NCBI GenBank assembly: GCA_017307785.1
Contig: JAFKGI010000015.1
Span: 103,772 to 167,771, forward strand
Direction: 5' to 3'
Source: Vulcanimicrobiota bacterium
Lineage (GTDB): Bacteria; Vulcanimicrobiota; Xenobia; Xenobiales; JADMJV01
Length of the DNA stretch: 64,000 nucleotides
Below are positions 41,148 to 49,463 of the stretch, one piece after another; position 1 is the first letter of the stretch, and each line of letters starts with the position of its first letter. A program made the position numbers and the translations under genes. Below the pieces are notes generated by a model that saw nothing but the letters and a program-made list of their open reading frames with translations, had not been told where the DNA came from and did no database searches.

Positions 41148-41492
41148 ATGTTCTGTGGTGGTTTAGGATTCGGCGGTTTCGGAAGCTACGGCATGGGCTT
41201 TGGTGGCCTGGGCGGCTTCGGAGGCCTGGGTGGCTTCGGCGGCTTCGGCGGCGGCTACATGGGCAGCATGTGTGGCGGCTACGGCTACTACAATCCCTAT
41301 GGAGCCATGATGGGCGGCTACACCGGTAGCAGCATCGGCGGCGGCCTCGGTACCCTGGTGGGCGGTCTGGCCGGTTTCGGACTCGGCGGTCCGTGGGGCG
41401 CCATGGGTGGCGCGATGCTGGGCAATGCGCTCGGTTCTTTTGCAGGCTGGGGCCTGGGTTCCAGCCTCGGCGGTCGCTCCTGGTATTTCTAA
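41148..41492 (+). CDS. Glycine-rich protein with glycine-zipper segment
   Basis: 114 residues, more than a third Gly. The N-terminal half repeats GF/GL units (GFGGLGGFGG style) with Tyr and Met (GGYGYYNPYGAMMGGY); the second half (GGGLGTLVGGLAGFGLGG, MGGAMLGNALGSFAGWGLG) is a glycine zipper, which can insert in membranes or self-assemble. No signal peptide. AGGAG precedes ATG 41148 by a good spacing, so it is well translated. The next gene, four bases on, is a zinc-ribbon coiled-coil protein. The same kind of pairing occurs at 49463-51568. Function unknown; perhaps a structural or assembly protein. Confidence 0.8.
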   Translation: MFCGGLGFGGFGSYGMGFGGLGGFGGLGGFGGFGGGYMGSMCGGYGYYNPYGAMMGGYTGSSIGGGLGTLVGGLAGFGLGGPWGAMGGAMLGNALGSFAGWGLGSSLGGRSWYF

Positions 41493-41495
41493 AGC

Positions 41496-42686
41496 TTGAT
41501 TGATCTCAGTCCCACCGGTTCCCCGGGGGTGGATGCGCTACTGCGCACTGCTCAATCGATTCTCAAAGAACCAGAACTCAAAGAGAGCCTGGAGTTTCAT
41601 CGCCATGTCGAGGAACTTCAGGCTTTCCGTCGTTCCCTGGAAAAGCAGTTCCGCGAGTCGCTGCGTTTCTATCCACGCACGGAACTGTTCCAGCAGCTGG
41701 AGTCCCAGTTGGACCAGGAGTTCGAGCGCTTTCGCGGCGGCGGGCGGCGTCTGGAGAGTTACCTGGCCAGCTCGCAGCCGGAAGACCTGACCCTCGGCTG
41801 CGAACGCGTTCACCAGGCCATCCTGGAATTGAACACCCTCTCCGGCAAACTGCGCGCTCAGGAAGAAGCCTGGCGTCAAGAGTACGGCACCGGCCTGGGC
41901 GGCGAGCTCAAATTCTTTGTGACCCAGACCATCCAGGGCCGAATTCCTTACCAACAATGCGCCCAGATCTTGGACCGAAGCCTGGAAGCCTCTCGCCAGA
42001 TGGAGCAGGCCATCGGGAAAGCCAGGCCGGAAAACGACCAGGTTTCCGAAATGCTGGACGTGTGCACGGTGGCTCTCGCCAGTCTGATTCGAGCACTGCA
42101 GCGCGCCAGTCAGAGCCTGCGCATGCAGCACAGCTGGGAAATCGAGGAACGACTCAGCGATCTGCTGGAAGCGGCCGAGAGCCTGACTACAGCCCACACT
42201 CAGTTGATGGCTGCCCTTTATCCGCCCGTCAGCTGCCCTCGCTGCGGCGCGGAACAGCCGGGCGACCGGCCAGTGTGCGCCAGTTGCTCGGCCCGCCTAC
42301 CTCTGCCGGCCAACTCTCAACTTCCTCCCCCACCCACTCCTGAAGCCAGAGCGCGCTTTCAAGCTTTCGCGGAACTCGACGGCAAATTGGACCAGTGGAG
42401 CAACGGGAAGCTCGAGGCCGCCGCCCTGGTGAGCTGGATCGACCAGTTTCGCCAACGCTTGCTACAGGGCAAGCGTCAGATGCAGGCCGACAACCAGCTG
42501 GACAAACGCCTGAAGGAAGCCATTCTCGAGGCCACCGAGGCCAGCGAGGCGGCGATGGCCAGCCTGAAACGCGCGGTCACGGAAAACCTGGAACTAGATG
42601 AGGTCCTGGAGCAGGTGCGGGCGGCCGAGGAAAAGATGGACCAGGCCCGTCAGCTAGACCTGGATCACTCGACTCCGAACTCCTGA
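41496..42686 (+). CDS. Coiled-coil protein with central zinc ribbon, first copy
   Basis: 396 residues from TTG 41496. Almost entirely alpha-helical and charged (LEFHRHVEELQAFRRSLEKQF, QSLRMQHSWEIEERLSDLLEAAESL). Near residue 246 a zinc ribbon: CPRCGAEQPGDRPVCASCS. A helical tail follows (RQRLLQGKRQMQADNQLDKRL). No signal peptide or membrane helix. It shares plan, length (396 residues) and ribbon position with the product of 49463-50653, so they are paralogues. Each is next to a glycine-rich low-complexity protein. Function unknown; a cytoplasmic scaffold is plausible. Confidence 0.7.
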   Translation: MIDLSPTGSPGVDALLRTAQSILKEPELKESLEFHRHVEELQAFRRSLEKQFRESLRFYPRTELFQQLESQLDQEFERFRGGGRRLESYLASSQPEDLTLGCERVHQAILELNTLSGKLRAQEEAWRQEYGTGLGGELKFFVTQTIQGRIPYQQCAQILDRSLEASRQMEQAIGKARPENDQVSEMLDVCTVALASLIRALQRASQSLRMQHSWEIEERLSDLLEAAESLTTAHTQLMAALYPPVSCPRCGAEQPGDRPVCASCSARLPLPANSQLPPPPTPEARARFQAFAELDGKLDQWSNGKLEAAALVSWIDQFRQRLLQGKRQMQADNQLDKRLKEAILEATEASEAAMASLKRAVTENLELDEVLEQVRAAEEKMDQARQLDLDHSTPNS

Positions 42687-43063
42687 ATCAACTCCTTGAG
42701 ACCGGCGCTAATTTCGTTATAGACAGAACGCGTCTCGTTCTGTAGCGCGTCGATCACGGACTTGTCGGCGCTCCCCACCATGGCTCGGGTCAGTTCTTTG
42801 ACTTCCCGGCATTCTTTGACCAGATGGGCTTCCAGCTTGTTCTTGCGCAAGCGCAAGCGGTTCACCACCTGGATGCGCTCAAAAGGATCGCCGTCCTCAA
42901 GAGCTTCAGTCGTTTCTTCTCGATAGATTTCGATGGCTTTGAGCAACTCCGAACGCAGGAAAACCAGGAAACCGCGAAGCTCGGAGCCGGGGGTCTCGAC
43001 ATACTCGGCCAGGGCTCCGGCTTCCCGAATCGCGGGAAGCTTCATTTCTTCGTCAAGGTCCAC
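42665..43063 (-). CDS. Small helical hypothetical protein
   Basis: 132 residues from GTG 43063; ATG 43045 is an alternative. Wholly alpha-helical (LRGFLVFLRSELLKAIEIYREETTEALED, VNRLRLRKNKLEAHLVKECREV). Ends in an overlap of 22 bases with the convergent zinc-ribbon protein gene. No membrane segment or motif. On the minus strand it follows the kinase gene 49 bases later (kinase ends at 43113), so it may be part of the kinase transcript and a partner or substrate. Unknown family. Confidence 0.6.
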   Translation of the reverse strand: MDLDEEMKLPAIREAGALAEYVETPGSELRGFLVFLRSELLKAIEIYREETTEALEDGDPFERIQVVNRLRLRKNKLEAHLVKECREVKELTRAMVGSADKSVIDALQNETRSVYNEISAGLKELIQEFGVE

Positions 43064-43112
43064 GCCAGATTGTTAGGTGAAGACCCCGCCGACCCCTGCC
43101 ACCCGGATCGAT

Positions 43113-44771
43113 TCAGAAAAAGTAGAGCGGAGCGCTGTCGGGCTCCCCGGGAGTCAGCAGCAGCAGGTGGCTGCCGCCTTTGGACTCCAGGGTGCCGTTG
43201 CTCCGACCCCAGCCACCAGGCGGCACGGCCAGTTTGGCGTTGAAATCTAGATGCACTCCCTTGAAAGGAGAACCCGTTTCCTTCCAGGCTCCCTTCTGAA
43301 AAAGATACCATCTGGAATTCTTAACCAGGCCATGGCTATCGACAGAAGCAGCCAGGAACGGCATCTCCTCGGAGACGCGGGCAAAGTTGATCGAGCGCAG
43401 ACCTTTGGGAATGCGCATCAGATAGCCGTCGTGAGCGGGGTGAGGGAAACTGAGCATGTTCTCGACCGCGCCCATGCCGCTGCGCCCCAGTCCTATGCGA
43501 TCACCCTGACGAAAAAAGCCGTGGGCCTCGTCGATGGGCCCACCGGTAGCCACCCGAGTCGCTAACTGCACCTGCTGCTTCTGGTTGAGGAAGTAAAGCG
43601 AGACCACTCCGGCCACCAGCAACAGCAGGAGAAGGGTGAACATCGTCCTCTGGCCACGCGGTCGATGGGCCGAGTCATCCAGGGCGGCGCTCCCCATGCG
43701 CTGCTGGTGTTCGGCCTGGATGGCCTGACGCTGGAAGTCCTGCTGGGTGGAGATGCTGTTCTGCAGCGGGTGATAGAGACCGAAGTCCTTGAGCGGCTCC
43801 TCGGCTTCTACGTGAATCCCCTCGATCTTGACGCGTTGAGTCGGCCGCTCCTCATGGGCCAGCTCTTCGGTGGGCCCCATCAGCTGAAGCCTGTCCTTGG
43901 CCTGATCCTGGAGGTCCTGGTTCTTTTGCAGCTGCTGCAACGAAGGAAGCAAGTTCTCCAGCTGGCGCCGAAACTCGTAAATCGAATCAAACCGGTCTTC
44001 CTGCTCGGACTGAGTGGATTTGCGCACGACCCAGCACAGCTCATGGGGCAAATCCTTGCGAATCTTATCCAGCGGCTCGATCTGAAGGGGTAACGGTTGC
44101 TGGCCGGTCAACATGAAGTGGAGAGTGACGCCCAGTGAATACTGGTCGGTGCGGGTGGTGGGTCGACCGCGATACTGCTCGATGGGCGCGTAACCCACAG
44201 TTCCGACGGCCGTCTTGGTCGAAGCTCCGCCACCCACTTCGCGGGCCAACCCGAAGTCCACCAGGTAGATGCGATTGTCCTGATGGCGCACGATAATATT
44301 GGCGGGCTTGACGTCCCGGTGAATGATGGGCCGAGGACGATGAGCGTGCAAGAATTCCAAGATCTTGGCGACCTGAATGGTGTATTCCACGGCCAGCAGG
44401 GGGGGAAGATCGGTCCCGGCCAGAGCCAGTTGATCCATAACCTGCTTCTCCAGGTCCACTCCCTCGATGAATTCCATAACGATGACGCGGCGCTCGCCAT
44501 CCAGAAAGCTGTCCACAAAGGCGGGGATGCCGGGTACGCGCAGGTTCTGCAGCAGTTTGCACTCTTCTTCGAAGCGGTTGGCCTGATAGGCCGCGCTTTC
44601 GTTGGACCCATCGCTGGGCGAAGCCACCAGCATGCGCTTGATCGCCACAGTCATACCGTTAGAACGGTCGACGGCCCGATAGACCTCCCCCATTCCCCCG
44701 CTCCGAATAGCCCGAACAATCTGGTAGCGTTCGTGGAAATCGGCCCCTGCTAAAAGGGTAGACTGCGACAC
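43113..44771 (-). CDS. Membrane Ser/Thr protein kinase (PknB-like) with unknown C-terminal domain
   Basis: 552 residues from GTG 44771. Kinase domain about residues 15-285: glycine loop AIRSGGMGEVYRAV, Lys45 in VAIKRM, Glu70, HRDVKPANII with Asp153, and DFG at 172-174, then VGTVGYAPIEQY in the activation segment. All catalytic residues are present. A charged linker precedes one membrane helix near residues 378-396 (FTLLLLLLVAGVVSLYFL). The exported 155-residue C-terminus is not PASTA; it is beta-rich (YLMRIPKGLRSINFARVSEEM, LAVPPGGWGRSNGTL) and unfamiliar. Substrate unknown. Divergent from the cobalamin adenosyltransferase. Confidence 0.88.
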   Translation of the reverse strand: MSQSTLLAGADFHERYQIVRAIRSGGMGEVYRAVDRSNGMTVAIKRMLVASPSDGSNESAAYQANRFEEECKLLQNLRVPGIPAFVDSFLDGERRVIVMEFIEGVDLEKQVMDQLALAGTDLPPLLAVEYTIQVAKILEFLHAHRPRPIIHRDVKPANIIVRHQDNRIYLVDFGLAREVGGGASTKTAVGTVGYAPIEQYRGRPTTRTDQYSLGVTLHFMLTGQQPLPLQIEPLDKIRKDLPHELCWVVRKSTQSEQEDRFDSIYEFRRQLENLLPSLQQLQKNQDLQDQAKDRLQLMGPTEELAHEERPTQRVKIEGIHVEAEEPLKDFGLYHPLQNSISTQQDFQRQAIQAEHQQRMGSAALDDSAHRPRGQRTMFTLLLLLLVAGVVSLYFLNQKQQVQLATRVATGGPIDEAHGFFRQGDRIGLGRSGMGAVENMLSFPHPAHDGYLMRIPKGLRSINFARVSEEMPFLAASVDSHGLVKNSRWYLFQKGAWKETGSPFKGVHLDFNAKLAVPPGGWGRSNGTLESKGGSHLLLLTPGEPDSAPLYFF

Positions 44772-44848
44772 GTGGGAATAGTTGGCACATACCAGGACGA
44801 AACCTGCTGTTCAATATTAAGCGTTCTGCTTTAGCTTGAGGAAACACA

Positions 44849-45418
44849 ATGAGAATCAATCGAGTCGTCACCCGCACCGGTGACGGCGGACAGACGGCTC
44901 TTATCGGCGGGGAACGCGTCTCCAAGGGCAGCCTGCGCGTCGACAGCTACGGCGAAGTGGACGAACTAAATTCCTGTTTAGGGCTGGCCGTGGCTCACCT
45001 CCAGGATGAAGGCGCAAGCGAACTCTTACACATCATTCAGCACCGCTTGTTTACAGTGGGTGCCGACCTGGCCTCTCCGGAGGGCGTGGCCGTGCCCCGC
45101 GTGGAGGCGGCCCATGTGGACGAACTGGAAGCCTCCATGGAGCCTCTGATGGAAGAGTTACCTCCCCTGGAGGAGTTCATCTTGCCGGGCGGCGGTGCGG
45201 CCGGGGCCACTCTGCACCTGGCTCGCACGGTGGCACGACGCGCCGAGCGGGCGGCCGTGGCGCTGGCTTCCCACGAGTGGGTTAACGAACAGGCCATCAT
45301 CTACCTGAACCGCTTGAGCGATTTTCTCTTCGTGCTGGCGCGCGTGGTCAATAAGCGCCAAAATCAGCCGGAAACGCTGGCCGACTTCTCTCAGAAAAAG
45401 GCCCGCAAACGGTCGTAG
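44849..45418 (+). CDS. Cob(I)alamin adenosyltransferase, PduO/MMAB type
   Basis: 189 residues. Converts cob(I)alamin and ATP to adenosylcobalamin. Motifs: VTRTGDGGQTALIGGERVSKGS (ATP-binding N-terminal segment), YGEVDELNSCLGLA, ILPGGGAAGATLHLARTVARRAERAAVAL, and YLNRLSDFLFVLARVVN, the last containing the Arg/Asn residues at the active site. Normal length. GAGG precedes ATG 44849. The user of the cofactor (mutase, dehydratase, class II ribonucleotide reductase) is not in the window. Although this enzyme type also occurs in Pdu microcompartments, the BMC gene lies 23 kb away and no link is shown. Confidence 0.92.
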   Translation: MRINRVVTRTGDGGQTALIGGERVSKGSLRVDSYGEVDELNSCLGLAVAHLQDEGASELLHIIQHRLFTVGADLASPEGVAVPRVEAAHVDELEASMEPLMEELPPLEEFILPGGGAAGATLHLARTVARRAERAAVALASHEWVNEQAIIYLNRLSDFLFVLARVVNKRQNQPETLADFSQKKARKRS

Positions 45419-45456
45419 CGAACCTGCCCTCTGATAATTTTTGGCGGAGGCATTCT

Positions 45457-46560
45457 ATGCTGCAAGGTTTACATCTCATGGGCGAAGCGGAACTGGGCGA
45501 GTTGGTCAAATTGACCCACGCCAAGGGAAGCGAGAACTTGAACGAGGACCAGAAGCGCCGCCACATTCTGAGCTGGGCCGGCAAAATCGTCGGCTGCTCC
45601 TCGCAGGATCCCAACGTCATCGAAAAAGAGTGTCTGCTCTGGTTGGCCGGACACTGGGGCGTCAACACCAGCGAACTCGACGACACCGACGAACTGGAAA
45701 GAGCTCTGCGCATCCGCATCGCCGACGAAGCCTCGCAGTACCTGGGACCGGTCTGGTGGATCTCCTGTGCCCTGATTGCAGCCGGACCGGCCGATGCCAT
45801 CGGACCCAAGGTTCGCCTGCTGGACAAAGCCGCCAGTCTGGTCGTCCCCTCTCGGTCGGCCCGCCAAAAGCTGAGCGAAAACTGGAAGGCCAAAGCCGCC
45901 GAGTGGGGCTTTGACAGTCTCAAGCAACCCGAGATCCAGCAGGCCGTGGAACAGCTCAAGAAAGCTCCGGACAAAGCCGATCAGGCCCTGACGCTGGCCT
46001 TGGTCATCAGCCTGGCCGACGGCCGTCTGTCGTTTGAAGAAGACCGCCTGGTCAAAGACCTGGGCCAGGCCTGCGGCCTCTCGCCCGAAGAGTGCAACGA
46101 GAAGATCCGTCACGTCAACGCCATTTACTGGGGCCACCAGGTGGAGGTCACCCCCAAACGTCAGGTGGAGACGGCCGAAGGCGACAAGCGGGTGGCCATG
46201 CAGGCCGCTCAACTGACCCTGGAAAGCGCGGGAACTCTCGAAGGCCTGTGCCTGGAAGCCTGCGACAAAGTGGTCGGTCGCGCCGACGCGGCCGAGGAGC
46301 ACGCCCCCAAGTCCGGTTGGCAGCGCGTATTGGGCACCGTCTCCGGTCTCAAGCAGTTCTTCGGGAACAAAATGCGCGGCGATGAACAGGTCAACCTGGT
46401 GCGTCTCGTTTACCTTTCGATCATCCACCAGCACGCCGAGGCCGCCGCCAGGGCCGAAGCTGCCGCCGCCGCCCAGCGCCGCACGGCCGTGCCCGTGGAG
46501 GTGGAAGCTCCCGCCCCGGCCACCACCAAGGAAGCCCCCCGCTCGATCAAACTCCCTTAA
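45457..46560 (+). CDS. TerB-like domain protein
   Basis: 367 residues. A central segment (about 165-215: ADQALTLALVISLADGRLSFEEDRLVKDLGQACGLSPEE) matches the TerB/DjlA-like helical bundle with acidic metal-binding residues (AxxDGxxxxxE). N-terminal helical part (LSWAGKIVGCSSQDPNVIEKE, ADEASQYLGPVWWIS) may be a second TerB-like bundle. The C-terminal third (KSGWQRVLGTVSGLKQFFG) and Ala-rich tail are unknown. No signal. GGAGG sits just before ATG 45457, 38 bases after the adenosyltransferase. TerB proteins act at the membrane in stress complexes; role here is unknown. Confidence 0.6.
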   Translation: MLQGLHLMGEAELGELVKLTHAKGSENLNEDQKRRHILSWAGKIVGCSSQDPNVIEKECLLWLAGHWGVNTSELDDTDELERALRIRIADEASQYLGPVWWISCALIAAGPADAIGPKVRLLDKAASLVVPSRSARQKLSENWKAKAAEWGFDSLKQPEIQQAVEQLKKAPDKADQALTLALVISLADGRLSFEEDRLVKDLGQACGLSPEECNEKIRHVNAIYWGHQVEVTPKRQVETAEGDKRVAMQAAQLTLESAGTLEGLCLEACDKVVGRADAAEEHAPKSGWQRVLGTVSGLKQFFGNKMRGDEQVNLVRLVYLSIIHQHAEAAARAEAAAAAQRRTAVPVEVEAPAPATTKEAPRSIKLP

Positions 46561-46694
46561 GGTCCCTTAAACGAATCTGAAATCTTTCAGGGCGTTCACA
46601 TTTTCATCACACATGACCATTGTCTGAGCCGTTAACCTGTCGGTGAGAGAACAGCTCCCAGAACGAGGAGCGTCCCACACCCCAGGAGGCTTAG

Positions 46695-48908
46695 ATGATT
46701 AGTGATATCCGTTTTGCTGGCGCCAGCGCCGCCCCGAAATCTTCCGTAGCGACCGCCCCCAAGCAGCAGCAGGTCGCCAGCGACCGCGTCGAGACTCAGT
46801 CTCGCCCCGCCCAAGAATTCCGTCTCGCCGACGTACTTTCGGCCACCGCCGCTGAAGCCAAATCTCTGGCCCCCAAGCTGGCCGACCACGTCGAAGGCGA
46901 AGTCCTCGTCAAGCTCAAGCCCGGCATGAACTTCAGCGGCCAGAGCGACTTCGCGGGTGATTACGGCGGCGAAGTCGCCGAACGCATCAAGATGAACGGC
47001 ACCATGTTGCAGAACTTCAACGGCGACCTGATGCGCATCACCCTCCCCGAGGGAATGACCACCGCCGAAGCCATCGTGGCTATGGGCAAAGACGAGCGCG
47101 TCGAATACGCCGTCACCAACGACCGCATTTCCATCCCCGAAACCCGCGAAGTGCCCCTCTCCCCTGAGCAGATGGGCGAAGCCGGCCAGCAGGGCAACCA
47201 GCCCAACGAAGGTCCCCAGAACCTGCCCAAAGACCTGAGCCCGAAGCTCTGGGGTCTGCACAACACCGGTCAGGAAGGCGGCAAAGTCGACAGCGACATC
47301 GACGCTCCCGAAGCCTGGGCCATCACCACCGGCAACCGCAACAACATCATCGCCGTCATCGACACCGGTGGTGACTACAACCACAAGACTCTGGCCAGCA
47401 ACGTCTGGACCAACCCCGAAGACGGCACCCACGGATTCAACGCCATCACCGGCAAGAATGACCCGATGGACGACCACTACCACGGCACCCACTGCTGGGG
47501 CACCATCGCCGGCAACGGCACCGACGGCGTCTACGGCGTCAACCACACCGCCTCGGTCATGCCCATCAAGTTCCTGAGCAACAACGGTGGCGGCACCCTG
47601 GCTGACGCCATCAAAGGCATCGTCTTCGCCACCGACCACGGAGCCCGCCTGACCTCCAACTCCTGGGGTGGTGGACCCTTCAACCAGGCTCTGAAAGACG
47701 CTTTCGCTTCTTCGCCGGCCCTGCACCTGATCGCCGCCGGCAACGACGGCAAGGACAACGACGCCTCGCCCACCTACCCCGGCAGCTATGACCTCGGCAA
47801 CATCGTGGCCGTGGCCGCCAGCGACCGCAACGACCGCCTGGCCTCGTTCTCCAACTACGGCAAAACCTCGGTCGACCTGTCGGCCCCGGGCGTTGCCATC
47901 TACTCCACCGTCACCGGTGGCAAGTATAAGAACCTCGACGGCACCTCGATGGCCACTCCCCACGTCTCCGGCGTGGCCGGCCTGATTGTGGCCCAGTATC
48001 CCGGCATCACCAACGAAGAAATCAAAGCCCGCCTGATGAACGCCGTCGACGACGTGCCCAGCTTCCACGGCAAGATGATCACCGGTGGCCGCCTGAACGC
48101 CGCCAAGGCTCTGGCCCCTGACTTCGGCGCTCCCGGAACTCCCGGTTCCTTCGGCGTCAGCGAAGCCAAAGCCGGCCGCGTCCAGCTCGGCTGGGTAGCT
48201 TCCGGCGATGACGGAGCCGAGGGTGGTGCCGCCGCCCGCTACGAAATCCGCTACAGCGACCGCCCCATCGCGGTCGGTGAGCCGGCCGAAGGCGAAGTCA
48301 GCTTCGACCAGGCCAGCGTGGCCAACGGAGCTCGCCCCGGCGCTCCCGGAACGCAGGAAAGCGTCGCCGTCGACGTGCCCCTGAGCGGTTCCGAGAAGAC
48401 CTACTACTTCGCTCTGCGCTCCACCGACAAAGTGGGCAAGGCCTCCGAAGTGGTGACCACCTCGGCCGTCGTTCCCGCCGCTCAGCTAGCCTTTGACGGC
48501 AACGCTGAAGGCAGCTTCACCTCCTCGAGCTGGGCTCAGGTCGACGACAATGGCCGCAAGGTCTGGACCGACAGCCCCAACGGCGACTACGCCAACAGTT
48601 CCGACACCGCCGTCACCAGCAAGTCCGTCTCGCTGGCCGGACTGTCCGGCGCCAAGCTCATCTTCGACGCCAAGTATGCTACCGAAGCCAAGTATGACAC
48701 GGTCAAAGCCGAAGTCAGCAGCGACGGCGGCAAGACCTGGAACGCGGAAGCCACTTACTCCGGCAGCAGCGACTGGAAACAACAGTCGGTCGACCTCGGC
48801 AAGTATGACGGAAAGAACATCCAGTTCCGCTTCCGTCTCACCTCCGACGGCTCGGTGTCGGGCGACGGTTTCAGCTTCGCCAACGCCGTCATCGCCGGCG
48901 GCAAATAA
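46695..48908 (+). CDS. Subtilisin-like serine protease (S8) with propeptide-like and C-terminal beta domains
   Basis: 737 residues. Catalytic triad Asp223 (AVIDTGGDYNH), His263 (HYHGTHCWGT), Ser418 (LDGTSMATPHVSG), and oxyanion Asn350 (IAAGND) are all present, so active. Residues about 65-150 look like an inhibitor/propeptide domain (GEVLVKLKPGMNF ... DERVEYAVTNDR). After about 475: a fibronectin-III-like domain (RVQLGWVASGDDGAEG) and a jelly-roll domain (GAKLIFDAKYATEAKYDTVKAEVSSDGGKTW). Notable: the N-terminus (MISDIRFAGASAAPKSS) is polar, with no Sec or lipoprotein signal, so secretion would need another route. AGGAGG precedes ATG; the 134-base leader before it holds no gene. Terminator downstream. 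Confidence 0.92.
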   Translation: MISDIRFAGASAAPKSSVATAPKQQQVASDRVETQSRPAQEFRLADVLSATAAEAKSLAPKLADHVEGEVLVKLKPGMNFSGQSDFAGDYGGEVAERIKMNGTMLQNFNGDLMRITLPEGMTTAEAIVAMGKDERVEYAVTNDRISIPETREVPLSPEQMGEAGQQGNQPNEGPQNLPKDLSPKLWGLHNTGQEGGKVDSDIDAPEAWAITTGNRNNIIAVIDTGGDYNHKTLASNVWTNPEDGTHGFNAITGKNDPMDDHYHGTHCWGTIAGNGTDGVYGVNHTASVMPIKFLSNNGGGTLADAIKGIVFATDHGARLTSNSWGGGPFNQALKDAFASSPALHLIAAGNDGKDNDASPTYPGSYDLGNIVAVAASDRNDRLASFSNYGKTSVDLSAPGVAIYSTVTGGKYKNLDGTSMATPHVSGVAGLIVAQYPGITNEEIKARLMNAVDDVPSFHGKMITGGRLNAAKALAPDFGAPGTPGSFGVSEAKAGRVQLGWVASGDDGAEGGAAARYEIRYSDRPIAVGEPAEGEVSFDQASVANGARPGAPGTQESVAVDVPLSGSEKTYYFALRSTDKVGKASEVVTTSAVVPAAQLAFDGNAEGSFTSSSWAQVDDNGRKVWTDSPNGDYANSSDTAVTSKSVSLAGLSGAKLIFDAKYATEAKYDTVKAEVSSDGGKTWNAEATYSGSSDWKQQSVDLGKYDGKNIQFRFRLTSDGSVSGDGFSFANAVIAGGK

Positions 48909-48945
48909 GCCCCTCCGACCCTTAAAAGTTATCTAAGCCTGTAGT

Positions 48946-48970
48946 GGCCCTCCTCGGAGGGCCTTTTTTC
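48946..48970 (+). terminator. Intrinsic terminator after the subtilase gene
   Basis: Stem GGCCCTC / GAGGGCC with loop CTCG, followed by six T. Lies 37 bases after the subtilase stop and before the convergent RraA-like gene. Confidence 0.9.
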
Positions 48971-48983
48971 TTTTGGGGGACTT

Positions 48984-49463
48984 CTAGTGCAAAGGAGATT
49001 CGCTCAGCAAAATGCCGTCTTCGTCACCGTAGACCCAGAGACCGGGGCGGTAGGTGAGGCCGCCAAAAGTGACCTCCACGCCCTCCTCGCCCTGGCCCTT
49101 TTTCACGCTCTTGCGCGGGTTGGTGGCCAGGGCCTTGATCCCCAGCACAATCGAGCCCAGAGCGCGACTGTCGCGCACGCAGCCGTGCACGATCAGGCCG
49201 GCCCAACCGCTGGTGACGGCCAACTCGGCCAGCATGTCGCCCACCAGGGCGCAATTCAAAGACCCGCCCCCGTCGACCACCAGCACCCGGCCCCGACCGG
49301 GCTGCTCCAAGGCTCGGCGCACCAGCGAATTGTCCTCAAAGACCTTGAGCGTAAAGACCTCGCCGTAGAAGTTCGACCGGCCGCCGAAATCCCGCAAACC
49401 GGGCAGACCGACCGAGACCTTTCCCTCGTGCTGATCGTAAAGATCAGCGGTGCTCAGCGCCAT
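48984..49463 (-). CDS. RraA family protein
   Basis: 159 residues. RraA/MenG-like fold: ADLYDQHEGKVSVGLPGLRDFGGRSNFYGEVFTLKVFEDN, GRVLVVDGGGSLNCALVGDMLA, GLIVHGCVRDSRALG. In E. coli RraA binds RNase E and tunes RNA decay; other members are 4-hydroxy-4-methyl-2-oxoglutarate aldolases. The GCVRD signature contains the conserved Arg-Asp. Length suits the RraA/short aldolase group. ATG 49463 overlaps the stop of the zinc-ribbon protein gene by one base, so these are co-transcribed. Confidence 0.92.
   Translation of the reverse strand: MALSTADLYDQHEGKVSVGLPGLRDFGGRSNFYGEVFTLKVFEDNSLVRRALEQPGRGRVLVVDGGGSLNCALVGDMLAELAVTSGWAGLIVHGCVRDSRALGSIVLGIKALATNPRKSVKKGQGEEGVEVTFGGLTYRPGLWVYGDEDGILLSESPLH

Noticed and set aside
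41148..41300. Short DNA repeats that look array-like
   Set aside because: They come from codon repetition in a Gly-rich protein; there are no spacers and no cas genes, so not CRISPR. The same holds for 50753-51100.
44849..45418. Functional link of the cobalamin adenosyltransferase with the BMC shell gene (Pdu-like compartment)
   Set aside because: They are 23 kb apart with no diol dehydratase, reactivase or other shell genes in between; the enzyme is a common housekeeping gene.
46561..46694. Possible riboswitch in the subtilase leader
   Set aside because: Only a small CTGAAAT/CTTTCAG-type inverted repeat is seen and no known riboswitch core.
46632..48068. Long open frame (478 codons) antisense to the subtilase gene
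   Set aside because: Gly/Val/Ala-biased translation with no motifs; the plus strand carries an intact catalytic triad.
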